Below, piece by piece: positions 12,987-18,563 of a stretch of 26,329 bases of DNA. Numbering within the stretch: position 1 is the stretch's first letter; the number at the start of each line of letters is the position of its first letter. The notes under the pieces were generated by a model that was not told the origin of the DNA, did not search any database, and saw only the letters and a list, made by a program, of their open reading frames with translations. This DNA is from a virus. Position numbers and translations under genes: made by a program. The stretch covers positions 1 to 26,329 of IMG/VR virus record IMGVR_UViG_3300031658_003088; one strand, given 5' to 3'.

Positions 12987-13141
12987 GATAAGGTTTCTCT
13001 CCTTTTTGTAATAACATACTCATCTATTTCTAAATGATCGTATGGGCAATTATCAATATTACAGGGCATTGTTTGGGGGTAAGGTTTATCTCGTCGTTTT
13101 AGCCGTATTGTGCATAGCTCGCATGTACTGCGTCTTGGCAT
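12983..13141 (-). CDS. Small cysteine-rich basic protein (52 aa)
   Basis: Reading the minus strand from ATG at 13141 gives 52 residues. There is a CELC pair near the N-terminus, then CNIDNC in the middle, between basic segments (RLKRRDKPYP, TKRRETLS), suggesting metal binding. AGGGA lies about nine bases upstream of the ATG, and the preceding minus-strand gene ends 12 bases before it. Its TGA overlaps the ATG of the next gene (ATGA). These operon features make it a likely real gene despite its size. The 5' part also lies opposite the start region of the plus-strand frame at 13123. Function is unknown. Confidence 0.6.
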   Translation of the reverse strand: MPRRSTCELCTIRLKRRDKPYPQTMPCNIDNCPYDHLEIDEYVITKRRETLS

Positions 13142-13638
13142 TTGTAATTTCCCTTATGTTTCTTTTAGGAGGGTCGGCCAGATCGTTTGTAGGTACAGGC
13201 TCCGGTCCACGTTGGCTAGGTAGGTGGTCAGTTTATCCGCCGATAGCCCTTCTGAGCGCAAGTGTTGGATTAACGCCACCTCTTGAGTGGACATATAACC
13301 TAGACCAATTACTCCTTCTTTGGGTAGCTCTGGTTGCTTCTCTAAATCTGGCGATGGGGTGGACGAAGTTACTCGATCAATATCTGCCTCAATGGCTCGG
13401 TTATGTTTGTCGATACGTTCTTGGTGATCCAAAGTGGGATCAAAAACATCAGTCTTATGCTTGGGATTGGGATCATGGTCGGTGGATGGCCGTAAGGTTA
13501 CTGCCTTCGCTAGTGTGTATAAGCCCTCTCGTATATCTATTCGGCCAATTATCTCAGGGGGCGATTTCATATATGGTTCTGTCTCTGATAGCTGGACTAT
13601 TCTATCCACATCGTCAAAGAGTGTTTGGTCAGTCATAG
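13123..13638 (+). CDS. Polytopic membrane protein B-plus, antisense to the minus operon
   Basis: This frame encodes 171 residues from ATG 13123; ATGs at 13042 and 13156 are also possible and none has a good ribosome binding site, which weakens the call. The protein is hydrophobic with about four spans. It is similar to the plus-strand protein at 12043-12630: LLGGSARSFVGTG, LSASVGL, LLLLWVALVASLNLAMGWT, LPSL.....PLVY and LFYPHR have counterparts in order. Several shared residues use quite different codons (R as AGA versus CGT, S as TCG versus AGC), a sign of selection on this protein frame. It covers the whole minus-strand gene 13154-13636. It may be expressed weakly, or be a decaying copy. 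Confidence 0.5.
   Translation: MYCVLAFVISLMFLLGGSARSFVGTGSGPRWLGRWSVYPPIALLSASVGLTPPLEWTYNLDQLLLLWVALVASLNLAMGWTKLLDQYLPQWLGYVCRYVLGDPKWDQKHQSYAWDWDHGRWMAVRLLPSLVCISPLVYLFGQLSQGAISYMVLSLIAGLFYPHRQRVFGQS
13154..13636 (-). CDS. Hydrophilic protein B-minus, paralogue of the 12041-12535 product
   Basis: This 160-residue protein starts MTDQTLFDDVDRIVQLSE and is soluble, acidic at the N-terminus with a charged, proline-containing middle (LRPSTDHDPNPKHKTDVFD). The C-terminal part has QPELPKE and ALIQHLRSEGLSADK, matching A-minus. AGGA sits seven bases before the ATG, and the previous minus-strand gene ends ten bases upstream, so its place in the operon is well supported. The gene is fully opposite the plus-strand membrane-protein frame, in the same 1-to-1 codon phase as the other pair. 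I do not recognise a domain. Function is unknown. Confidence 0.75.
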   Translation of the reverse strand: MTDQTLFDDVDRIVQLSETEPYMKSPPEIIGRIDIREGLYTLAKAVTLRPSTDHDPNPKHKTDVFDPTLDHQERIDKHNRAIEADIDRVTSSTPSPDLEKQPELPKEGVIGLGYMSTQEVALIQHLRSEGLSADKLTTYLANVDRSLYLQTIWPTLLKET

Positions 13639-13646
13639 CCTAATCC

Positions 13647-13841
13647 TCATTTTTGCTTTGTGTGATCAAATACTTCAGTTGAATCATAGAAGTCTTGTAA
13701 TCGCTTAATAAGATGTTTAGCTGTACCTCTACTAATCGTACCATTTACTAGGCATACCCCATTCTCACCATGGACATAATGGGTGCACCGAGTATCCCCG
13801 TGTTGATGCACAAACATAGGAAATATACGAGGTTCAGTCAT
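13647..13841 (-). CDS. Small His/Cys-containing protein (64 aa)
   Basis: The ATG at 13841 gives 64 residues; a TTG seven codons upstream is less likely. The ATG overlaps the end of the previous minus-strand gene by eight bases. The first half has FVHQHGDTRCTHYVHGENGVC, with several His and two Cys that could bind a metal, followed by a helical segment RGTAKHLIKRLQDFYDST. There is no membrane segment. The sequence looks like one compact strand-rich domain plus a helix. I do not recognise the family. Its stop is ten bases before the start of the next minus-strand gene. Confidence 0.65.
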   Translation of the reverse strand: MTEPRIFPMFVHQHGDTRCTHYVHGENGVCLVNGTISRGTAKHLIKRLQDFYDSTEVFDHTKQK

Positions 13842-13944
13842 CTTTAAAACTATCCTGATCAATCAGCATCCTGACTCTGACCATAGTTGCGGTCTCTCTT
13901 TCAAATTGCTGTATTACTTTTTCAATTCTCTCAGCTTCAGTCAT
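13834..13944 (-). CDS. Very small helical protein (36 aa)
   Basis: Reading the minus strand from 13944 gives 36 residues beginning MTEAERIEKVIQQFERE and ending in an acidic tail. It is likely one amphipathic helix. AGGA lies eight bases before the ATG. The start overlaps the upstream stop by four bases (ATGA) and the stop overlaps the next ATG by eight bases. The ordered overlaps on both sides support it as a coding gene. Confidence 0.55.
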   Translation of the reverse strand: MTEAERIEKVIQQFERETATMVRVRMLIDQDSFKDD

Positions 13945-14057
13945 ACAATGATTCCTATTTGAGCTAAGGCCCTACGGCAGACCTCTACATATGATTTACT
14001 ATTTGTACGCCAGTTTGTGGTGACATACACGCACTCAGATTCCTGGGCTCTAGTCAT
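13941..14057 (-). CDS. Very small protein (38 aa)
   Basis: Reading the minus strand from 14057 gives 38 residues: MTRAQESECVYVTTNWRTN, then a helix-like YVEVCRRALAQIGIIV. It has two cysteines and a hydrophobic C-terminus. Its ATG lies inside the last eight bases of the upstream gene, and its TGA overlaps the next ATG by four bases. There is no recognisable family. The overlaps on both sides are the main evidence. Confidence 0.5.
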   Translation of the reverse strand: MTRAQESECVYVTTNWRTNSKSYVEVCRRALAQIGIIV

Positions 14058-14352
14058 GACTATCACACCAATTTTCATAAGCAGTTTCAGCTAAATCCTC
14101 TAAAAATAATGTGAAGTAAGGGGGGATAACTACTGTTATACCAGAAGCATGCCTAACCCATAAATCTGATAGATCCATCTTATGATGGTCCTCAGTAGTT
14201 ACGAGAATTATCTCAGCACTGCCTGCTTCAGCTGGGTAACATTCAGAAGGTTCTCCGTATAGTTTACCAGGGGTTGGTTCAGTAATCTCAGACTCTACCT
14301 GGATAGGCTGACCTGATGGCAATTCATATTCAAACGAATAAGATATTGTCAT
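14050..14352 (-). CDS. Conserved-looking acidic phage protein, first gene of the minus operon
   Basis: This 100-residue acidic protein starts MTISYSFEYELPSGQPIQVE, with beta-strand pattern, then EPSECYPAEAGSAEIILVTT and a helical C-terminal third (FTLFLEDLAETAYENW). The 'FEYELPSG' opening and the 'YPAEAGSxEI' segment recall a family of short hypothetical proteins found in many phages. TAGGAG lies about six bases before the ATG. It is the most upstream gene of the minus-strand operon and is divergent from the ACP gene, with 67 bases between the two starts. Function is unknown. Confidence 0.7.
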   Translation of the reverse strand: MTISYSFEYELPSGQPIQVESEITEPTPGKLYGEPSECYPAEAGSAEIILVTTEDHHKMDLSDLWVRHASGITVVIPPYFTLFLEDLAETAYENWCDSHD

Positions 14353-14419
14353 TTCATTCTCCTAAGTGTTATTCTTTAATAAATCCAATTTTATTAGCTA
14401 TTAACCATAAGGTGTTAAG
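14353..14419. promoter_or_regulatory. Divergent intergenic region between the minus operon and the ACP gene
   Basis: This is the only divergent gap in the window: 67 AT-rich bases between minus-strand ATG 14352 and plus-strand ATG 14420. It must hold the start signals for the minus operon unless that operon is read from elsewhere. On the minus strand TTAACA followed 16 bases later by TAATAA is a weak promoter candidate. On the plus strand only AAGGTG (14409-14414) as ribosome binding site is clear. Confidence 0.4.
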
Positions 14420-14746
14420 ATGTCATCAACTGAATTTAATTTTACAGATGAAGAATTTCTAACCGTTATTAATTTAATGTGCAAAATGGACATGCCTGCA
14501 GGTAAAGAGTTTATTCCTGTGGCGCACATGGAAGAATTACTTAATGCCGAACGATTGGATAGCTTGGGCATTGTGGTGTTCTTTATTTGGATATCTGAGT
14601 TGTTTGGTATACCTGAGTCAGATGTAGCAGAATTTGCCCAAATAGAGGAGCTCACTCCTCGAGCAATAAAAGACTTTGTTATTGCTAATTGTACGCAAAC
14701 GTACGCTTACGCTGATGCAGAGGAGTTTGCTAAAAAATGTTTATAA
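14420..14746 (+). CDS. Acyl carrier protein-like protein
   Basis: This acidic 108-residue protein is predicted helical. Residues 45-68 read ERLDSLGIVVFFIWISELFGIP, matching the ACP core: a DSL motif whose Ser48 is the expected phosphopantetheine site, followed by helix II and the 'E.FGI' turn. EELTPRAIKDFVI is in place of helix IV. It is longer than a standard 75-80 residue ACP, with a 20-residue N-terminal lead and a C-terminal helix. Holo-ACP would carry acyl chains as thioesters; host holo-ACP synthase would be needed. AAGGTG precedes the ATG. The ketoacyl synthase gene starts ten bases before its end, a clear functional pair. Confidence 0.8.
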   Translation: MSSTEFNFTDEEFLTVINLMCKMDMPAGKEFIPVAHMEELLNAERLDSLGIVVFFIWISELFGIPESDVAEFAQIEELTPRAIKDFVIANCTQTYAYADAEEFAKKCL

Positions 14747-15747
14747 CCCACACAAACTCAGTATATTCTGAAGAGATAACTCTATTAGATCATTTACCAT
14801 GGCCCCAATATGTACACCAGGTAGCCAATGGTGGAGGCATGGTTGTCGAGCGCGGTATTAAGACAATGCCTGCTGAGCTCATTGATTATGTACTTAAAGG
14901 CAAGCATGGAGCCGCTGAAGGCACTGTCGAATTCATTCAAGAGCTATTAGCTACAAATGCCAGAGTTGGCCTTATACTGGCTGCAGGTGGCACCAGCTGG
15001 ACAGGGTACACCTCAAATATTCCCCGAACAGACAAATACCCAATATGTAAGGTTCCTCCTATGGGCGCCACACAAGTGTTTGCTGGGTATCTTGCTAACC
15101 GGTTAGGTTCTTTTGAATACATATCCACGGACTGCACCAGCTGCATTAGTGGGCACTCCGCCTGGTATACAGCCAATAATATGCTTAAATTAGGCCTCTT
15201 AGATGCCATGGTAGTCATCTCCTCAGACAATGGGCTTTCTGAAGAATACTTAGCAATATTTGGTGAACACGGTTTATCTAAATCAGTAGAAGAAGAAGAT
15301 ACTGATATAGTTAAATTCCGAGTAGGCCATGGGTGTAACATAACTATATTTGAAGGCGTTAACCACTTAGCAGCAGTTAAGCGTGACCCAATAGCAATAG
15401 TAACTGATATGCATTTAGCAGCTGAAACGCATGTTAACCCTTTAGGAATATCAGATACTGGTGCCGGGTATGAGAAGGTGATTACTGCTGTAGATACCAC
15501 CGGCATTGACTTTGTTAAGACTCACAGTACATTCTCTGAGGATAATAAAGTGGAAGAAAAGTTAGTTAAAGCTGCCTTTGGTGATATTAGATTAGTTAAT
15601 TATAAACTACGTATTGGCCATACCATGGGGTCTTCTACTGCGATAGAGACTGCTTTAGCTATCCAAGAAGAACAAGGTAAGTTCCTTAGTTTAGGTGCAG
15701 GCATGGGTAATGTATTTTCATCGGCCGTAGTGGAGATTATTAAATGA
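14737..15747 (+). CDS. Compact beta-ketoacyl-ACP synthase (KAS I/II-like thiolase fold)
   Basis: The 336-residue protein is shorter than FabB/FabF (about 410). YISTDCTSCISGHSAWY (128-144) matches the nucleophile region, with C133 at the place of the KAS cysteine. FRVGHGCNITIFEGVNHLAA matches the 'GEGA..LVLE...HA' region. VKTHSTFSEDN (260-270) matches the 'HGTSTP.ND' loop with H263. NYKLRIGHTMGSSTAIE (288-304) matches 'K...GH..GA.G..E' with K290 and H295. So a Cys-His-His triad appears complete. KAS enzymes condense malonyl-ACP with an acyl chain. AGGAG at 14721-14725 lies in the ACP gene. Substrate is unknown; the C-terminal glycine loop is GAGMGN instead of FGFGGTN. Confidence 0.82.
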   Translation: MFITHTNSVYSEEITLLDHLPWPQYVHQVANGGGMVVERGIKTMPAELIDYVLKGKHGAAEGTVEFIQELLATNARVGLILAAGGTSWTGYTSNIPRTDKYPICKVPPMGATQVFAGYLANRLGSFEYISTDCTSCISGHSAWYTANNMLKLGLLDAMVVISSDNGLSEEYLAIFGEHGLSKSVEEEDTDIVKFRVGHGCNITIFEGVNHLAAVKRDPIAIVTDMHLAAETHVNPLGISDTGAGYEKVITAVDTTGIDFVKTHSTFSEDNKVEEKLVKAAFGDIRLVNYKLRIGHTMGSSTAIETALAIQEEQGKFLSLGAGMGNVFSSAVVEIIK

Positions 15748-16091
15748 TATTCAAACACTGTAGTTTAATCCAAGAAGGGGGATCAGTCCTATTTTATAGA
15801 TTTAACCGCCCTCTTAATGGATATATGATAGCCGGGCTATTCATAGCTCCTAATATTGAGGATAAGTTATGCTTTGCTAAAATATGGAAATACTTTGTAT
15901 CTGAAGTAGTTAGAGGAGATGACATATATTGCTCAGTAGCCCTCGGGGTAGAGAATCCTATGTTTGATAGTTACTTAGAATTCTATAAGGAAATTGATGG
16001 TCTTAAAATTTATAAGGTTGATAATTTTCTTAAAGATCAATATAGTTCGTACACTCACCATAAAGTAACGCATGGCCTTAGGCGGGAATAA
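15744..16091 (+). CDS. Unknown protein of the ACP-synthase operon
   Basis: This 115-residue protein begins at an ATG overlapping the synthase stop by four bases, with GGAG at 15732-15735, and ends one base before the portal ATG. The N-terminal part alternates strands (GGSVLFYRFNRPLNGYMIAGLF), then helix-like CFAKIWKYFVSEVVRGDD and strand IYCSVALGV. NPMFDSYLEFYKEIDGLKIY follows and the tail is basic. The alpha/beta pattern with 'N.M...YL.FYK..G' at the end is reminiscent of a small GNAT-type acyltransferase, which would fit the acyl context, but no acyl-CoA loop (RxxGxG) is visible. I leave the function open. Confidence 0.65.
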   Translation: MIFKHCSLIQEGGSVLFYRFNRPLNGYMIAGLFIAPNIEDKLCFAKIWKYFVSEVVRGDDIYCSVALGVENPMFDSYLEFYKEIDGLKIYKVDNFLKDQYSSYTHHKVTHGLRRE

Positions 16092-18182
16092 ATGAGCGAT
16101 CTTATTAAAGATGATGGTGGAGATACCACTGAAATTGATGTCACTACATTAGTGGATTGGGAAAATCCCCCTAAGCTAGCTGACTTAAAGCATGATTTAG
16201 AGTCTGCTCAGTCAGCCCATAAAGCTCACGTTATGGAAGTTGACGCCTGGCTTGCTGTTCTTAAGGGCGAGCAAATCATTAACTCTAAGACCGGTAGATC
16301 TAAACTTGTACCTAAATTGGTACGTAAGCAGGCAGAATGGCGTTATGCTGCGCTATCAGAACCTTTCTTATCTACCGATGACCTATTTAACACATCCCCC
16401 TCTACATTCGAAGATAAAGAAACAGCAGAACAAAATGGTATGCTGTTAAATTATCAGCTTAACTGTCGTATTGATAAAGTGGACTTTGTTGATACTTATG
16501 TTCGCACGGCTGTAGATGAAGGCACTGTAGTTGTTCGTGTTGGTTGGGAGTTCGAAGAAGCTAAGCGTAAAGTATACACCCCTGTTATGGAACCTAGAAT
16601 GGTGCCTGGCCCTGATGGCCAGCCCCAAATGGACCCAGAAACTGGCGTACCTCTTATGGAGGAGGTTAAGGTTGGTGAGACATCTGCAATGAAGATGGTC
16701 ACTATTAAGAATCAACCTGAATTAACCGTATGTGACTATAACAATTTAGTGTTAGATCCCACTTGCCAGGGAGACATAGATAAAGCTGGTTTTGGTGTTT
16801 ATAGTTTTGAGACCTCGTTATCCGAGCTCAAAAAAGATGGCCGGTATAAGAATTTAGATGATGTTAACTTTGAGACTGCTTCTGTATTAGCTGAGCCAGA
16901 TCATAAGATTAAATCTGATGACACTGCCTTCACCTTTCAAGATAAAGCCCGTAAAAAAGTAGTTGCCCGGGAATACTGGGGGTCATGGGATATCCATGAT
17001 ACTGGCGAAGTAGTACCCTTTGTGGCTGCCTGGATAGGCAGCACTTTAATTAGATTAGAAGAAAACCCATATCCTGATAAGAAACTTCCATTTGTGTTAG
17101 TTCAGTACTTACCTCGCCGTAAGAATGTGTATGGTGAGCCTGACGCTGAGCTTATTGAAGACAATCAAAAGATTGTAGGAGCTGTAACCCGTGGTATCAT
17201 TGATATTATTGGACGTAGTGCCAATGGCCAACAAGGTATCCGGAAGGATGCTTTGGATGTTACTAACGCCCGTAAGTTTGATCGGGGTGATGATTATAAA
17301 TTTAATGCTCAGGTAGATCCTAAGCAGGCCTTCCACATGGAAGTGTACCCCGAGATTCCTAGATCAGCTCTCGAAGTACTAGATATGCAAAATAATGACG
17401 CTGAGGCCCTCACAGGCGTTAAGGCGTTCACTAATGGCATTTCTGGCCAAGCCTTAGGAACTACGGCTACTGGTATACGCTCTGCTCTAGACGCTACCTC
17501 TAAGCGTGAGCTAGGCATACTTCGTCGGCTATCAAATGGGTTTAATAAGATTGGCCGTAAGATTATCTCTATGAATTCTGAATTCTTAGATGAAAAAGAA
17601 ATTATTCGTATTACCAATGAAGAGCTTATAGCTATCGATCGTAATGATCTTGGTGGCAAATATGATATTAAACTTAACATTTCTACTGCTGAAGCAGATG
17701 AGCAGAAAGCCAGTGAATTAGCATTCATGTTGCAAACCACTGGTAATAGTATGCCTATAGAAGTTACCCAGATGATCCTATCTGACATTGCTAAGTTACG
17801 TAAGATGCCTGAGTTAGCTAAGCGTATGGCAGAGTTTAAGCCTGAACCTGATCCGTTAGCCCAGAAGAAAGCTGAACTTGAAATAGCATTGTTAGAAGCA
17901 CAAGTGTTTAATGAACAAGCTAAAGGTGAAGAAAACAAGGTGGATGTTGGCCTCAAGACAGCTAAGACAGCTACTGAAGAGGCTAAGACACGCAATATGA
18001 ATAGCGATTCTGATGGTAAGGATCTTGACTTTGTTGAGAAAGAATCTGGTGTTGCTAATGCTCGAGAAACTGAAGCTAATAATAACAAACACGCCCAAGC
18101 CATGGAAGGTAAAGAGCACGATAGGTTAAGTAATCTTGACAGCCAAGCTCTTACCGAGTTAAATAAACCTAACAAAACTTAA
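16092..18182 (+). CDS. Portal protein (head-tail connector)
   Basis: The 696-residue protein is of P22/N4-like portal size. The N-terminal region has KGEQIINSKTGRSKLVPKLV, WRYAALSEPFLSTDDLF and YQLNCRIDKVDFVDTYVRTA; the centre has AREYWGSWD, LPFVLVQYLPRRKNVYGEPD and LIEDNQKIVGAVTRGIIDII. Near residues 455-480 is TATGIRSALDATSKRELGIL, a helical segment conserved in large short-tailed-phage portals. The C-terminal 130 residues are charged coiled coil (LEIALLEAQVFNEQAKGEEN), the region that forms the barrel in related portals. The dodecameric ring seats terminase and DNA. The ATG follows the previous TAA directly; AGGCGGG is the ribosome binding site. Confidence 0.88.
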   Translation: MSDLIKDDGGDTTEIDVTTLVDWENPPKLADLKHDLESAQSAHKAHVMEVDAWLAVLKGEQIINSKTGRSKLVPKLVRKQAEWRYAALSEPFLSTDDLFNTSPSTFEDKETAEQNGMLLNYQLNCRIDKVDFVDTYVRTAVDEGTVVVRVGWEFEEAKRKVYTPVMEPRMVPGPDGQPQMDPETGVPLMEEVKVGETSAMKMVTIKNQPELTVCDYNNLVLDPTCQGDIDKAGFGVYSFETSLSELKKDGRYKNLDDVNFETASVLAEPDHKIKSDDTAFTFQDKARKKVVAREYWGSWDIHDTGEVVPFVAAWIGSTLIRLEENPYPDKKLPFVLVQYLPRRKNVYGEPDAELIEDNQKIVGAVTRGIIDIIGRSANGQQGIRKDALDVTNARKFDRGDDYKFNAQVDPKQAFHMEVYPEIPRSALEVLDMQNNDAEALTGVKAFTNGISGQALGTTATGIRSALDATSKRELGILRRLSNGFNKIGRKIISMNSEFLDEKEIIRITNEELIAIDRNDLGGKYDIKLNISTAEADEQKASELAFMLQTTGNSMPIEVTQMILSDIAKLRKMPELAKRMAEFKPEPDPLAQKKAELEIALLEAQVFNEQAKGEENKVDVGLKTAKTATEEAKTRNMNSDSDGKDLDFVEKESGVANARETEANNNKHAQAMEGKEHDRLSNLDSQALTELNKPNKT

Positions 18183-18215
18183 CAATTTAACACTTAACTC
18201 ATAAGGTATTTGATA

Positions 18216-18563
18216 ATGACTGATTTAGAACAAGTAGAAATTCAGATTGAAGTAGCTAATACTATGCGCAAATTGCGCGACAACGCAATTAAGCTGATGG
18301 ACAACAAATTGTTTAAAGATGTCATTGGTGAAGGCTATTTTAAAGAAGAGGCTGCCCGGTTGGTTATGGCTAAAAGTGCAAGCCTGGCGCCAGAACATGA
18401 GAAGTTGATCGATAATATGATTTATGGAGTCGGTGCTTTGAATAATTATCTTGATGCTATTGTAGAGCGCGGCAGACAAATGGACGCAGCTATCGGTGAG
18501 CATGAAGAGACTCGTGATGAAATACTGGCCGAAGAGATGGCTCAAGCGGAGGGATCAGCCTAA
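18216..18563 (+). CDS. Small helical virion-assembly protein between portal and scaffold
   Basis: The ATG at 18216 has AAGG nine bases upstream; a TTG two codons earlier is less likely. The 115-residue protein is acidic and almost wholly helical: MRKLRDNAIKLMDNKLF, EGYFKEEAARLVMAKSASL, NMIYGVGALNNYLDAIVERG, with an acidic tail. A protein of this size and composition is commonly found between portal and scaffold in short-tailed marine phages, but its role is not known to me. The stop shares one base with the scaffold ATG, so expression is coupled to assembly genes. Confidence 0.7.
   Translation: MTDLEQVEIQIEVANTMRKLRDNAIKLMDNKLFKDVIGEGYFKEEAARLVMAKSASLAPEHEKLIDNMIYGVGALNNYLDAIVERGRQMDAAIGEHEETRDEILAEEMAQAEGSA

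Noticed and set aside
13042-13122. Upstream ATG (13042) as start of the plus-strand locus B protein
   Set aside because: No ribosome binding site, and the extra 27 residues have no match in the locus A protein, whose N-terminal span aligns from about 13123.
14937-15506. Minus-strand open frame opposite the ketoacyl synthase (189 codons)
   Set aside because: The plus-strand synthase has clear active-site motifs; the antisense frame has no ribosome binding site that I could see, no neighbours and no recognisable composition.
17309-18175. Long minus-strand open frame (288 codons) opposite the portal gene
   Set aside because: It is Ser/Leu/Ala-rich shadow sequence of an unmistakable portal gene and lies in a different codon phase from the two A/B pairs. 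No gene lies near it on the minus strand and there is no operon context.
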